The notes under the pieces were generated by a model. The model was not told the DNA's origin. It made no database searches and saw only the letters and a list, made by a program, of their open reading frames with translations. From NCBI RefSeq assembly GCF_018141005.1, contig NZ_CP046582.1:2232001-2296000 (forward strand): DNA of 64,000 nt. The letters run 5' to 3'. The stretch comes from Erwinia sp. E602 (GTDB lineage: Bacteria; Pseudomonadota; Gammaproteobacteria; Enterobacterales; Enterobacteriaceae). Shown here one piece after another: positions 1-9,524 of the stretch (the first letter of the stretch is position 1; every line of letters begins with the position of its first letter). The translations under genes and the position numbers were made by a program.

Positions 1-54
1 CCGCACCGAGTCGCTGCCAAAGTCGAGGCCGAGGGTAATCGCATCCTGATGCAT
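1..54 (-). CDS. araB: L-ribulokinase AraB, N-terminal 18 codons only
   Basis: The reverse strand from an ATG at 54 reads MHQDAITLGLDFGSDSVR and then leaves the window. The GLDFGSDSVR stretch is the phosphate-1 motif of FGGY sugar kinases, and its position next to araFGH and araC points to L-ribulokinase, which phosphorylates L-ribulose in arabinose breakdown. A GGAG ribosome binding site lies just upstream on the reverse strand. The gene is divergent from araF and shares a 358-bp control region with it. Everything after residue 18 lies outside the window, so the call rests on the N-terminus and the context. Confidence 0.85.
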   Translation of the reverse strand, partial: MHQDAITLGLDFGSDSVR

Positions 55-412
55 AGGGGTTCTCCAGAGACGAGAAAAGGTTGCCTCTATCCTGGAAAAC
101 CTGGGCGTAAGCCGTTAGGCATCGCTGGCTGCAAATATGCACTTTTCTGCCGTATCGACGGGTTATGTGACCGGCTTCAAATGTTACGTGGCGGTTAAAA
201 CGGCTGAATGCATGGACAAAATAGCTGTAATCCCGCGATGTGATAACGCTCTACAAATTATTTCTCCCCAGCGGCTAAAACTAGCGCATCCCCGCACCGT
301 CAGGCCGTCGGCATCGGGATAACCTAATGTTTGCAGGCGTAAAAAATTTCGTTCACCCGATTGATACCGTTTACACAAACCCGCTGATGCGGGCACTGAG
401 CCGGAGAGCCTC
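55..412. promoter_or_regulatory. araB-araF divergent control region with AraC and CRP sites
   Basis: This 358-bp stretch has no credible gene. Read on the minus strand (toward araB), AGC-N7-TCCAT lies at 226-212 and matches the core of the E. coli araI1 half-site. A second, weaker half-site (AGC-N7-ACCGC) begins exactly 21 bp further on at 205, the spacing known for the E. coli araI1-I2 direct repeat. A CRP-like sequence TGTGA-N6-TCAAA lies at 166-181 (9 of 10 core bases) and a poorer one, TGTGA-N6-TCTAC, at 239-254, on the side expected for araBAD activation. Binding by AraC and CRP is inferred from these matches and from the neighbouring araC gene. Confidence 0.65.
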
Positions 413-1396
413 ATGCACAAATTCACTAAAACGCTGGCCGCGATTGGTTTCGCCGCCGTTATGTCACAATCCGCTATCGCCGAAACCATGAAACTGGGCT
501 TTCTGGTCAAGCAGCCGGAGGAGCCGTGGTTCCAGACCGAATGGAAATTCGCCGACAAGGCCGGTAAGGAACTGGGCTTTGAGGTGATTAAAATCGCCGT
601 GCCGGACGGTGAAAAAACGCTGAACGCCATCGACAGCCTGGCCGCCAGCGGCGCGAAGGGCTTTGTGATCTGTACGCCGGACCCGAAACTCGGCTCGGCG
701 ATTATGGCCAAGGCGCGCAGCTATAACCTGAAGGTGATCGCCGTTGACGATCAGTTCGTCACCGCCAAAGGCAAACCGATGGACACCGTACCGCTGGTGA
801 TGATGGCGGCGACCAAAATCGGCGAGCGTCAGGGCCAGGAGCTGTACAAAGAGATGCAGAAGCGCGGCTGGGACGTGAAAGAGACCGCGGTGATGGCGAT
901 TACCGCCAACGAGCTGGACACCGCCCGTCGCCGCACCGGCGGCTCGATGGACGCGCTGAAGGCGGCCGGTTTCCCGGAGAATCAGATCTACCAGATCCCG
1001 ACCAAATCCAACGATATCCCCGGCGCGTTTGACGCCGGCAACTCGCTGCTGGTGCAGCATCCGGAAGTGAAAAACTGGCTGATCGTCGGCATGAACGACA
1101 ACACCGTGCTGGGCGGCGTGCGCGCCACCGAGGGCCAGGGCTTTAAGGGCAGCAACGTGATCGGCATCGGCATCAACGGCGTTGACGCGGTCAGCGAGCT
1201 GTCGAAGGGCCAGGCCACCGGTTTCTACGGCTCGCTGCTGCCAAGCCCGGACGTGCACGGCTACCGCAGCATCAAGATGCTGCATGACTGGGTCACCAGC
1301 GGCACCGAGCCGGCGAAATTCACCGAAGTCACCGACGTGGTGCTGATCACCCGCGACAACTTCAAAGCCGAGCTGGCGAAGAAAGGGCTGATGTAA
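413..1396 (+). CDS. araF: L-arabinose-binding periplasmic protein AraF
   Basis: A 327-residue periplasmic binding protein that delivers L-arabinose to AraGH. Residues 1-23 form a Sec signal peptide ending in SAIA, and the mature protein starts ETMKLGFLVKQPEEPWF, typical of AraF. The rest is a type I sugar-binding fold with conserved stretches such as WLIVGMNDNTVLGG. The ATG at 413 follows a CCGGAGAG ribosome binding site. It is the first gene of araFGH-araC and diverges from araB. It is separated from araG by 200 bp with two inverted repeats, which fits the usual higher output of the binding-protein gene. Family assignment is firm. Confidence 0.95.
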   Translation: MHKFTKTLAAIGFAAVMSQSAIAETMKLGFLVKQPEEPWFQTEWKFADKAGKELGFEVIKIAVPDGEKTLNAIDSLAASGAKGFVICTPDPKLGSAIMAKARSYNLKVIAVDDQFVTAKGKPMDTVPLVMMAATKIGERQGQELYKEMQKRGWDVKETAVMAITANELDTARRRTGGSMDALKAAGFPENQIYQIPTKSNDIPGAFDAGNSLLVQHPEVKNWLIVGMNDNTVLGGVRATEGQGFKGSNVIGIGINGVDAVSELSKGQATGFYGSLLPSPDVHGYRSIKMLHDWVTSGTEPAKFTEVTDVVLITRDNFKAELAKKGLM

Positions 1397-1404
1397 AAGG
1401 GGCT

Positions 1405-1437
1405 GTGTGACCCTGTCACATTATGGCCGGGTCACAC
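1405..1437 (+). terminator. araF-araG intercistronic stem-loop
   Basis: GTGTGACCC (1405-1413) and GGGTCACAC (1429-1437) form a perfect 9-bp stem with a 15-nt loop just after the araF stop. There is no T-run, so it is better read as an RNA-stabilising or attenuating hairpin than a full terminator. The left half also contains a matS-like sequence. Confidence 0.6.
1407..1419. other. matS-like MatP site (12 of 13)
   Basis: GTGACCCTGTCAC differs from the MatP consensus GTGACRNYGTCAC only at the sixth base (C in place of a purine). It overlaps the stem-loop after araF, so the match could be a by-product of that hairpin. A perfect matS lies at 46086 in this window. Confidence 0.4.
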
Positions 1438-1477
1438 GCCAGCCGGTTTGCCCGCCGCCGGGCAGAACGGATAAAGC

Positions 1478-1523
1478 GCTTCAGCTGAACGCCTGCGCAT
1501 CACGGCAGACGGTCAGCTGAAGC
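1478..1523 (+). repeat. Second inverted repeat between araF and araG
   Basis: GCTTCAGCTGA (1478-1488) and TCAGCTGAAGC (1513-1523) are perfect 11-bp arms around a 24-nt loop. Together with the stem-loop at 1405-1437 it fills the araF-araG spacer. It probably affects mRNA stability or partial termination; no T-run is present. Confidence 0.55.
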
Positions 1524-1596
1524 AATACGCAACGCGCGGCTGTACAAGGCCGCGTCAGGTACCGGCGGGGCAACCCGCATTCTGGCTGGAGTGGTT

Positions 1597-3120
1597 ATGC
1601 AACAACAACCTGCTTATCTCAGCTTTCACGGCATTGGCAAAACCTTTCCGGGCGTTAAGGCGCTGCAGGATATTGGCTTTGAGTGCCATGCCGGACAGGT
1701 GCACGCGCTGATGGGTGAGAACGGCGCCGGCAAATCGACGCTGCTGAAAATCCTCAGCGGCAGCTATCAGCCCAGTGCCGGTGAAATCCGCCTGCAGGGG
1801 CAGCCGGTCAAATTCCCCACTACCGTGGCGGCGCTCAACGCCGGCGTGGCGATTATCTACCAGGAGCTGCACCTGGTGCCGGAGATGACCGTCGCCGAGA
1901 ATATCTACCTCGGCCAGCTGCCCGCCCGCGCCGGGCTGGTGAACCACGCCCGCCTGCGCGCCGACGCGCGGGTGCAGCTGCAGGCGCTGGGCATGGATAT
2001 TGACCCGGACCTGCCGCTGAAGTATCTCTCCCTCGGCCAGTGGCAGATGGTCGAGATCGCCAAGGCGCTGGCGCGCAACGCGCGGGTGATCGCCTTTGAT
2101 GAACCGACCAGCTCGCTCTCCGCCCGCGAGATCGACCAGCTGTTTCGGGTGATCCGCCAGCTGCGCGCCGAAGGGCGGGTGGTGCTCTACGTCTCGCACC
2201 GCATGGAGGAGATTTTCGCCCTCAGCGACGCGATTACCGTGTTTAAGGATGGCCGCTACGTGCGCACCTTTACCGATATGGCCACCACCGACAACGACCA
2301 GCTGGTGCAGGCGATGGTCGGCCGCGACATCGGCGATATCTACGGCTACCGTCCGCGCCCGCACGGCGAGGTAAGGCTGCAGCTGGAGGCGGTGCAGGCG
2401 AAGGGCGTGCGCTGCCCGATCTCGTTCAGCGTGCGCGCCGGCGAGATCGTCGGCCTGTTTGGTCTGGTGGGTGCCGGGCGCAGCGAGCTGATGAAAGGCC
2501 TGTTCGGTGCCACCCGCCTGACGGGGGGCCAGCTGAAGCTGGACGGTGACAACGTCACGCTTCGCGAGCCGATTGAGGCGATCCGCGCCGGCATTATGCT
2601 CTGCCCGGAAGACCGCAAGGCGGACGGCATCATCCCGGTGCACTCGGTGCGCGACAACATCAACATCAGCGCGCGGCGCAACAACCTCACCGCCAGCGGG
2701 CTGATCGACAAACGCTGGGAAGCGCGCAACGCCGGTGAGCATATCAGGTCGCTGAAGATCCGTACCCCGTCGGCAGAGCAGCTGATTATGAACCTCTCCG
2801 GCGGCAACCAGCAGAAGGCGATCCTCGGCCGCTGGCTGTCGGAAGAGATGAAAGTGATCCTGCTCGACGAGCCGACGCGCGGCATCGACGTCGGCGCAAA
2901 AAACGAAATCTACCAGCTGATCTACGCGCTGGCCGAACGCGGCATTGCCGTGCTGTTTGCCTCCAGCGATCTGCCGGAAGTGATGGGGCTGGCCGACCGT
3001 ATCCTGGTGATGCGCGAAGGTGAAATTGCCGGCGAACTGGCGCACGACGACGCCACCGAAGCCCTGACCCTCAGCCTTGCCATGCCTAAAACCGCCAAAC
3101 CCGCCAGCCGGGTGGCCTGA
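1597..3120 (+). CDS. araG: L-arabinose ABC transporter ATP-binding protein AraG
   Basis: A 507-residue double ABC ATPase that powers L-arabinose import with AraH. The N-terminal cassette has Walker [10 protein letters not shown] near residue 40 and the signature LSLGQWQ. The second cassette has the degenerate Walker [10 protein letters not shown] and the signature LSGGNQQ, as is normal in sugar importers of this class. The reading frame also opens at a GTG six bases earlier, but GGAG at 1588-1591 places translation at the ATG at 1597. It follows araF after a structured spacer and is followed 15 bp later by araH. Confidence 0.95.
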   Translation: MQQQPAYLSFHGIGKTFPGVKALQDIGFECHAGQVHALMGENGAGKSTLLKILSGSYQPSAGEIRLQGQPVKFPTTVAALNAGVAIIYQELHLVPEMTVAENIYLGQLPARAGLVNHARLRADARVQLQALGMDIDPDLPLKYLSLGQWQMVEIAKALARNARVIAFDEPTSSLSAREIDQLFRVIRQLRAEGRVVLYVSHRMEEIFALSDAITVFKDGRYVRTFTDMATTDNDQLVQAMVGRDIGDIYGYRPRPHGEVRLQLEAVQAKGVRCPISFSVRAGEIVGLFGLVGAGRSELMKGLFGATRLTGGQLKLDGDNVTLREPIEAIRAGIMLCPEDRKADGIIPVHSVRDNINISARRNNLTASGLIDKRWEARNAGEHIRSLKIRTPSAEQLIMNLSGGNQQKAILGRWLSEEMKVILLDEPTRGIDVGAKNEIYQLIYALAERGIAVLFASSDLPEVMGLADRILVMREGEIAGELAHDDATEALTLSLAMPKTAKPASRVA

Positions 3121-3135
3121 ATTCAGGAGTAAACT

Positions 3136-4116
3136 ATGTCTGTAACCACGACCTCCGGCCCTGCGGCAGCGAAGCGTTTCAGCCTCGGACGCATCTGGGA
3201 CAACTTTGGCATGCTGGTGGTGTTCGCCGCGCTGTTTCTGGCCTGCACGCTGTTTGTGCCTAATTTCGCCAGCCTGATCAATATGAAGGGGCTGGGGCTG
3301 GCGATCTCAATGTCCGGCATGGTCGCCTGCGGCATGCTGTTCTGCCTCGCCTCCGGCGACTTTGACCTGTCGGTGGCCTCGGTGATCGCCTGCGCGGGCG
3401 TCACCTGCGCGGTGGTGATCAACCTCAGCGAAAGCTTGTGGATCGGCGTGGGGGCCGGGCTGCTGCTCGGCGTTGCCTGCGGTTTTGTTAACGGCTTTGT
3501 CATCGCAAAGCTTAAAATTAATGCGCTGATCACCACCCTGGCGACCATGCAGATCGTGCGCGGTCTGGCCTATATTTTCTCCGACGGTAAGGCGGTGGGC
3601 ATCGAAGACGAACGCTTCTTCGCCCTCGGCTACGCCAGCTGGCTGGGCGTACCGGCTCCGGTGTGGCTGACCATCATCACCCTGGCGCTGTTTGCCTTCC
3701 TGCTGAATAAAACCACCTTTGGCCGCAACACGCTGGCGATCGGCGGTAACGAAGAGGCGGCGCGGCTGGCCGGCGTGCCGGTGGTACGCACCCGCATTAT
3801 CATCTTTATTCTCTCCGGACTGGTCTCCGCCGCGGCGGGCATTATCCTCGCCTCGCGCATGACCAGCGGCCAGCCGATGACCTCGCTGGGCTATGAGCTG
3901 ATCGTTATCTCCGCCTGCGTGCTCGGCGGCGTGTCGCTGAAGGGTGGCATCGGTAAAATTTCCTACGTGATCGCCGGGGTACTGATCCTCGGCACCGTTG
4001 AAAACGCGATGAATTTACTCAATATCTCGCCGTTCTCACAGTACGTGGTGCGCGGTCTGATATTGTTAGCGGCGGTGGTCTTCGACCGCTACAAACAGAA
4101 AGCCAAACAGGCCTGA
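3136..4116 (+). CDS. araH: L-arabinose ABC transporter permease AraH
   Basis: A 326-residue inner-membrane permease of the branched-chain/ribose type that forms the arabinose channel with AraG. The sequence is a series of hydrophobic segments and carries the conserved permease stretch GRNTLAIGGNEEAARLAG, where the ATPase couples. An AGGAGTAAACT ribosome binding site precedes the ATG. It lies 15 bp after araG and 13 bp before araC, so all four genes are probably co-transcribed. Confidence 0.95.
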   Translation: MSVTTTSGPAAAKRFSLGRIWDNFGMLVVFAALFLACTLFVPNFASLINMKGLGLAISMSGMVACGMLFCLASGDFDLSVASVIACAGVTCAVVINLSESLWIGVGAGLLLGVACGFVNGFVIAKLKINALITTLATMQIVRGLAYIFSDGKAVGIEDERFFALGYASWLGVPAPVWLTIITLALFAFLLNKTTFGRNTLAIGGNEEAARLAGVPVVRTRIIIFILSGLVSAAAGIILASRMTSGQPMTSLGYELIVISACVLGGVSLKGGIGKISYVIAGVLILGTVENAMNLLNISPFSQYVVRGLILLAAVVFDRYKQKAKQA

Positions 4117-4129
4117 TTAAGGAGGCGCT

Positions 4130-5050
4130 ATGTATCATCGTCTGGCCCCGGTGGCGCAGTCCAACCCGCTGTTGCCCGGTTATCAGTTCGGTGCCTGGCT
4201 GGTAGCCGGACTGACGCCGATCGCCGCCGACGGGCCGCTCGACTTCTTTATCGACCGTCCGCACGGCATGAAGGGCTATATCCTTAACCTGACCATTAAG
4301 GGGCGCGGCCAGGTGTTTGACGGCGAAACCGAGTTTGACTGTGAGCCCGGCGATCTGCTGCTGTTCCAGCCGCAGACCCCGCACCTCTACGGCCGCTCGC
4401 CGGGCAGCGACGCCTGGCACCATCGCTGGGTCTACTTCCGCCCGCGCGCCTACTGGAACGACTGGCTGCAGTGGCAGGATAACGGCCAGGGCGTAGGCCG
4501 TCTGCGGCTGCCGGAGTCGCTGCGCGAGGAGTTTGACCGGCTTTTTGCCGGCATCGAGCAGACGCACAACTCCGGGCGGCGCTTTGCCGAAGAGCTGGCG
4601 ATGAACCTGCTGGAGCGGCTGCTGCTGCGCGCGGTGGAGGAGGACCCGCGCAGCCATCAGCAGATCCGCGACGCACGGGTGGTGGAGGCCTGCCAGTTTG
4701 TTACCCGCAACCTGGCGGCCGAGGTGAAAATTGAGGACGTGGCGAAGCACGTCTGCCTGTCGCCGTCGCGCCTGGCGCACCTGTTCCGCGAACAGATGGG
4801 GGTTAACCTGCTGCGCTGGCGGGAAGATCAGCGGGTGATCCGCGCCCGGCTGCTGCTGCAGACCACCCAGGAGCCGATCGCCAGCATCGGCCGCGAAGTC
4901 GGCTACGACGATCAGCTCTACTTCTCGCGGGTGTTTCGTAAGCGGGTCGGGGTCAGCCCCAGCGACTTCCGCCGCCGCAGCCTCGACGCGCACGATGCGC
5001 TGGTGGCACAGGAGACCTGGCACCCGCCGCGCCGGGTGAATGAAGGCTAA
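4130..5050 (+). CDS. araC: Arabinose operon regulator AraC
   Basis: A 306-residue AraC, slightly longer than the 292-residue E. coli protein. The N-terminal half is the arabinose-binding cupin and dimer domain, and the C-terminal 100 residues hold two helix-turn-helix motifs ([19 protein letters not shown], then [19 protein letters not shown]). A strong AAGGAGG ribosome binding site precedes the ATG. In E. coli araC is beside araBAD and araFGH lies elsewhere; here araC ends the transporter operon. Its stop overlaps the stop of the convergent add gene. Confidence 0.93.
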   Translation: MYHRLAPVAQSNPLLPGYQFGAWLVAGLTPIAADGPLDFFIDRPHGMKGYILNLTIKGRGQVFDGETEFDCEPGDLLLFQPQTPHLYGRSPGSDAWHHRWVYFRPRAYWNDWLQWQDNGQGVGRLRLPESLREEFDRLFAGIEQTHNSGRRFAEELAMNLLERLLLRAVEEDPRSHQQIRDARVVEACQFVTRNLAAEVKIEDVAKHVCLSPSRLAHLFREQMGVNLLRWREDQRVIRARLLLQTTQEPIASIGREVGYDDQLYFSRVFRKRVGVSPSDFRRRSLDAHDALVAQETWHPPRRVNEG

Positions 5051-6054
5051 ACCAGACGATCCGCCACGCGTTTGCGGATCGACGCTTTTTCGGCGTCGCT
5101 GAGGAAGGCGATCTTCAGGCCGTTTTCCTGCGCGGTGCGTATCTGCTGCTGGCTCAGGCCGGCGGCCGGGGCGGCCACCCGGTACTCGTGGCCGATCTCA
5201 ATGCCCTGAACCGCCGGATCGTCGGTGTTGATGGTCGCCAGGATGCCGTGATCGAGGAACGACTTCAGCGGATGCTGCGCCAGCGAAGCGACGGTGCTGG
5301 TCTGAATATTTGAGGTCAGGCAGGACTCCATACCGATGCCGTGTTCGGCCAGGTAGTCCATCATCGTCGGGTCGGTAATCGCCTTCACGCCGTGGCCGAT
5401 GCGCTCAGCGCCCAGCTCACGGATCGCCTGCCAGATGCTCGCCGCGCCTGCCGCTTCACCGGCGTGTACGGTAATACGCAGCCCGGCGTCACGCGCGCGG
5501 GTAAAGTGGCTGAGGAAACGTTCGCCGGGGAAGCCCAGCTCGTCACCGGCCAGGTCCAGCGCGGTAATGCCGCTGCGGTGCGCCAGCAGCGCGTCCAGCT
5601 CGCGCAGGCAGGCGTCTTCGCCGAAGGTGCGGCTCATAATCCCTGTCAGGCGCACGTCGATATTGTGCTTCGCCACGCCGGCTTTAATGCCGTCGATCAC
5701 CGCTTCCACCACGCCCGCTACCGGCAGGTTGTGGGTCATCGCCATATAACCGGGGGAGAAGCGCAGCTCGGCGTAGTCGATGCCCGCGCGCGCCGCGTCT
5801 TCGACGTTCTCAAGCGCCACCCGGCGGCAGGCGTCGAGCGAACCCAGCACCTTCACGCCCCAGTCCAGCTTGTTCAGGAAGCTGACCAGGTCCGGCTCGG
5901 TCTCCATCACCTGCACGTGCGGGCGCAGCTGCTCCAGCGTGCTGGCGGGCAGGGTCAGATTAAACTCACGGCCTAAATCGAGGATGGTCTGTGCGCGGAT
6001 ATTGCCGTCAAGATGGCGATGAATATCGGTAAGGGGAAGCTGGGAATCGATCAT
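5047..6054 (-). CDS. add: Adenosine deaminase Add
   Basis: A 335-residue cytosolic zinc enzyme that converts adenosine and deoxyadenosine to inosine forms for purine salvage. The zinc-binding pair is His12/His14 in [13 protein letters not shown] lies at 197-200 with its catalytic glutamate, and NTDDPA near the C-terminus carries the metal-binding aspartate. Length and motifs match E. coli Add. The gene is on the minus strand downstream of ydgA, from which it is separated by a terminator hairpin, and it converges on araC with overlapping stop codons. No strong ribosome binding site is visible before the ATG. Confidence 0.95.
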   Translation of the reverse strand: MIDSQLPLTDIHRHLDGNIRAQTILDLGREFNLTLPASTLEQLRPHVQVMETEPDLVSFLNKLDWGVKVLGSLDACRRVALENVEDAARAGIDYAELRFSPGYMAMTHNLPVAGVVEAVIDGIKAGVAKHNIDVRLTGIMSRTFGEDACLRELDALLAHRSGITALDLAGDELGFPGERFLSHFTRARDAGLRITVHAGEAAGAASIWQAIRELGAERIGHGVKAITDPTMMDYLAEHGIGMESCLTSNIQTSTVASLAQHPLKSFLDHGILATINTDDPAVQGIEIGHEYRVAAPAAGLSQQQIRTAQENGLKIAFLSDAEKASIRKRVADRLV

Positions 6055-6182
6055 GTCGGCACTCTTTTTATGTAATCAGTTAAGTGCAGAGCATTATAAA
6101 AACTCTTTGCGCAACAATACCAGCAAATTGCGCAACGGCTGGCCTGTTTGCTGGATTAATCGGCGGAATACGGAAATAAGCA

Positions 6183-6200
6183 GGGCACCCGCAGGTGCCC
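6183..6200 (-). terminator. ydgA terminator
   Basis: GGGCACC and GGTGCCC form a perfect 7-bp stem with a 4-nt loop (CGCA on the plus strand), starting 11 bp past the ydgA stop on the minus strand. A short T-rich tail follows on that strand. It separates ydgA from add. Confidence 0.7.
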
Positions 6201-6210
6201 TTAGTCGAGT

Positions 6211-7713
6211 TTACTCAGACAGGGAAGGCGCTGCCATTCCGCCGCCCAGCATATAGCGGGTGAGGAACTGCTCCAGCGGCATCTTCTCGCCGTTCATCGT
6301 CACCTGGCCGTTGGCGTACTGCAGGCTGGTGATGATGTTGTCATCCTGCTGGGTGGTCAGGCGGAACATCTGGCCCATCGCTGCCAGACCTTTCACCTGC
6401 TGCTCGGCCAGTTTGGCCGCATCTTCCTGCGAATGGCCTTCGCCCAGCGCGGCGCGGGTCATCAGCTCGGTGGCCATTGGCATTGAGATGGTCAGCTTAC
6501 TGTCCAGCGACTTGAGTACGCTGTCCAGACGCTGTGCCGGATCGTCGGCCGGCGGGGTGCCCGGCGTCGGCTCTTTAAACTGGGTGTTCAGATTAAAGCT
6601 GCTCTCGCCCTTGGCGTTTTTCAGGCTGAACGGCGCGATAGCGATCGACGGGCTGCCTTTCAGCAGCTGCGGCAGGTTGGCCATCAGCAGTTCGCTGACG
6701 CGCTGCTGATACAGCGCCGGGTCGTTGGCGACCGCCGGATCGTTGCTCAGCGCCTGCACCTGACTGTTGTAGTTAGCGGAGAACGCTTTCATCGCCTTAC
6801 CGTCAAAGTCGGCCAGCTTAACCACCAGTTTACCCTGGCCAAAGTCCTGGCCCTGCAGCTTGAGGCTGTCGAGGGTATAGGCCACTTCACCGCCGACGCG
6901 GTTATCTTTCGAGTCGAAGTTAGATGTGCCGTTCAGCCCTTCCAGCGCCAGCACGTCTTTACCGGACACGGCGGTGGTGAAGCTTTTCAGCACCACCTTC
7001 TGATCGCCGATGCGCAGGCCTTCTTCGCTCAGCCTGCTGTTGGCGTCAAAGGTCAGGCCGTTTACGGTAAACAGCATCGGCATATCCAGCTGATTTTTGC
7101 TGCTCAGCGCCACGCTCTTGATATCGGCGTTGATATCAACCTTATCGCCCTTATCGTCGGCGCTGATGTCCAGCGTGCCGCCTTCAAAGGCAAAGCGCTC
7201 GTGGGTCTGCACGTTGTTGTAATCCACCGGCAGCAGCTGAATGCGCGAGTCGGTGTTGCCACCGTAGCCGATGCGGGTTTCAGCCTGCACCACCGATTTA
7301 CCCTGCGCCATCTCAAACAGCTTCTTCACCGCGTCGGTGTTTTCCAGCTCGCTGTGTACCGAAGCCATCGACGGCAGCAGATTGAATTTTTTCAGCTGTG
7401 CCAGCGGGAACGGACCGTGGTCGATAGTCTCTTTAAAAACTACGCTCTGGCCCGGCTTCAGCAGGGAGTTATCTTCGGTTTGCGAGCTTGACTGCAGCAC
7501 AAAGCGGGCGGAACTGCTGAACAGACCACGCTGATAGTCCTGGTAGCTCAGCTGCAGGCGGCTCTCCGGCGCGGCCTCGGCGATTTTCGCATTAGCGTCG
7601 GCAACCACCTGGTCCATATGCTTTTCCAGCTGCTTACCGGTCAGCCATGCGCCGCCGGTCCAGACCACGCCCAGCGCAATCACCACGCCTACTGCAATCC
7701 TGGTTTTCTTCAT
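6211..7713 (-). CDS. ydgA: YdgA family protein (DUF945)
   Basis: A protein of 500 residues with one N-terminal hydrophobic segment (KKTRIAVGVVIALGVVWTGG) that should anchor it in the inner membrane, and a long periplasmic domain. Stretches such as DHGPFPLAQLKK and AMGQMFRLTT match E. coli YdgA, a DUF945 member of uncertain biochemical role. An in-frame ATG at 7725 abuts the AAAGG ribosome binding site too closely, so the ATG at 7713, which also matches the E. coli N-terminus, is preferred. It lies between manA and add, as in related genomes. Confidence 0.85.
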   Translation of the reverse strand: MKKTRIAVGVVIALGVVWTGGAWLTGKQLEKHMDQVVADANAKIAEAAPESRLQLSYQDYQRGLFSSSARFVLQSSSQTEDNSLLKPGQSVVFKETIDHGPFPLAQLKKFNLLPSMASVHSELENTDAVKKLFEMAQGKSVVQAETRIGYGGNTDSRIQLLPVDYNNVQTHERFAFEGGTLDISADDKGDKVDINADIKSVALSSKNQLDMPMLFTVNGLTFDANSRLSEEGLRIGDQKVVLKSFTTAVSGKDVLALEGLNGTSNFDSKDNRVGGEVAYTLDSLKLQGQDFGQGKLVVKLADFDGKAMKAFSANYNSQVQALSNDPAVANDPALYQQRVSELLMANLPQLLKGSPSIAIAPFSLKNAKGESSFNLNTQFKEPTPGTPPADDPAQRLDSVLKSLDSKLTISMPMATELMTRAALGEGHSQEDAAKLAEQQVKGLAAMGQMFRLTTQQDDNIITSLQYANGQVTMNGEKMPLEQFLTRYMLGGGMAAPSLSE

Positions 7714-7787
7714 CGGTAATGTCATCCTTTCTAGTCACCATCGCCGGAGCTGCCTCGCATCTCCGGCGGCCAGTTGTCTGGCGAATA

Positions 7788-7811
7788 AAAAAACGCCGGA
7801 ACGGCGTTTTT
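7788..7811 (-). terminator. manA terminator
   Basis: AAAAACGCC and GGCGTTTTT flank a GGAAC loop, giving a stem with a T-run on either strand. It sits 43 bp past the manA stop, between manA and ydgA, so ydgA probably has its own promoter. Confidence 0.8.
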
Positions 7812-7853
7812 CCTCTGCTTCGCTACTCAGCTTAGCAATAATGTGCGCTGGCG

Positions 7854-9038
7854 TCAGCCGCGCGCGTTGAGATCGTTGAACGCGCGCGCCACCCGGCCAT
7901 TGCCCGCAAGCGTCAGCGGCGACTCGCTGGCGGCGATAAACGCCGACTCGCCCGGCAGCAGACGCAACGTCTGGCCGCCCGTGCTCAGCACGGCCTCGCC
8001 TTCGATGCAGAACAGGATCGCCGCGCTCTGCTGGCTGACGCTCAGCGGTTCAGCGCTCAGGCGGTGGATGGCAAAGGCAAAATCGGCCACCGGGATCGGG
8101 AAGTTCTGCGTGCGTCCGTCGTCCTGCGGAGCGGTCAGCAGGGTGTCCGCGGCGCGGGAAACAAACTGCAGATTATCCAGCAGCTCCGGCACGTCGATAT
8201 ATTTCGGCGTCAGCCCGGCGCGCAGCACGTTATCGGAGTTGGCCATAATCTCCAGCGCCACGCCGTTCAGGTAGGCGTGTGGCGTTTCGGCAAACAGGAA
8301 CATTGCCTCACCCGGCTGCAGCTCAACCACGTTCAGCAGCAGCGGAGAGAACAGGCCGCTGTCGTCCGGGTAGACCCCGGCGATCTGCGCGATGGTCTGC
8401 CACGGCTGGCCCTGTTCGGTTTTCAGCGCCGCGCGCAGCACCGTCAGCGCCTGCAGTTTCTCCGCGTCCTGCATTGAGAGCAGGGCGGCAAACAGCTGTG
8501 CCAGCTGCTCTGCGTCCGGCTGCGCCAGGAAGGCGACAATCGCCGGGTGGGCATCCGCTACCGGCTGCAGCAGCGCGGCGATCTCCGCCAGCGGGCGGAA
8601 GCCGTTAATGGCGCTGAACGGCGTCAGCGCGTAAACCAGCTCCGGCTTATGGTTGGCGTCTTTATAGTTGCGGTGGGCGGCGTCCAGCGGAATGCCGGCG
8701 GCGTTTTCACGGGCAAAGCCGAGCTCTGCGGCCGCTTTGCTTGGGTGTACCTGAATCGACAGCGGCTGAGCGGCGCACAGCACCTTAAACAGGAACGGCA
8801 GCTCGCCAAAGCGCTGCGCCACCTGTGCGCCCAGCTGTGCAGGCTGGTCGGCGTTAATCACCTCGCGCAGTGAACGCGTCTCCCCCCCGACCACCACCGA
8901 TGACGGGCTCTTCGGGTGCGCGCCCATCCACAGCTCGGCCTGCGGCAGGCCCTGCGGATTGGCAATGCCGTACAGCTCGTTGAGCGCGGTGGTGCTTCCC
9001 CAGGCATAATTCTGCACGGTGTTGAGTAGTTTTTGCAT
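7854..9038 (-). CDS. manA: Mannose-6-phosphate isomerase ManA
   Basis: A 394-residue type I phosphomannose isomerase that interconverts fructose 6-phosphate and mannose 6-phosphate, for mannose use and for GDP-mannose in capsule and LPS. The zinc-site motif SIQVHPSK and the substrate-site stretch KDANHKPELVYAL are present, as are cupin-like C-terminal repeats. Length matches the 391-residue E. coli enzyme. It diverges from fumC across 486 bp, as in E. coli. Confidence 0.96.
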   Translation of the reverse strand: MQKLLNTVQNYAWGSTTALNELYGIANPQGLPQAELWMGAHPKSPSSVVVGGETRSLREVINADQPAQLGAQVAQRFGELPFLFKVLCAAQPLSIQVHPSKAAAELGFARENAAGIPLDAAHRNYKDANHKPELVYALTPFSAINGFRPLAEIAALLQPVADAHPAIVAFLAQPDAEQLAQLFAALLSMQDAEKLQALTVLRAALKTEQGQPWQTIAQIAGVYPDDSGLFSPLLLNVVELQPGEAMFLFAETPHAYLNGVALEIMANSDNVLRAGLTPKYIDVPELLDNLQFVSRAADTLLTAPQDDGRTQNFPIPVADFAFAIHRLSAEPLSVSQQSAAILFCIEGEAVLSTGGQTLRLLPGESAFIAASESPLTLAGNGRVARAFNDLNARG

Positions 9039-9524
9039 GATCGGTGTAATTCATCCTTGTAACGATGCGGGCAGGGCCGCGATTAAACCAGAAAAGACGA
9101 TCGGATTGACACCGTGATCCCCCGTAAAATCAGGCAGATCAGATCTGATGGCATTTCCTTTCTATTACATCAGCTTACAAAATATGTCTCCCCCGGTCTA
9201 TGCTCTAATTCTGAATCCTGGCCAGGATAAGGCCAGCTGACTGATTCTGGTTATGGGATCGCCACTTAACCGGGCGTGCTGTTAAGGAGGATGACAGATA
9301 ATTTTTGAGCTGTAACGGGGGCGCGGGCTGGCACAATCTGGCGCTCACCCGCCGGGGGCATAATGGGGGATGTTTTTTGTGATCGCAAAGACACTCTGAT
9401 GTAATAAATGCGAATGAGTCGCATAATCTTTTGCTGTGAAAGGTACACTATGGCCGCGCCCGCTGCCGCAACCCGGCAGAGCAGGGCTATGATTAATCAT
9501 ATGATTGCGCTAAAGGAGAGAGTA
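9039..9524. promoter_or_regulatory. manA-fumC divergent promoter region
   Basis: No gene is supported here. A longer fumC reading frame opens at 9408, but it lacks a ribosome binding site and its added residues do not match FumC. ATGCGA and TCGCAT arms at 9408-9424 form a small perfect palindrome next to a CATAAT element that could serve as a -10 box for fumC. No confident SoxS or ArcA site could be read by eye. Confidence 0.4.

Noticed and set aside
464..1285. Long minus-strand open frame inside araF
   Set aside because: GC-rich codon third positions create long antisense frames here. The plus-strand frame is clearly AraF, and the same holds for many long frames opposite araG, fumC, the nitrate reductase gene and the TonB receptor.
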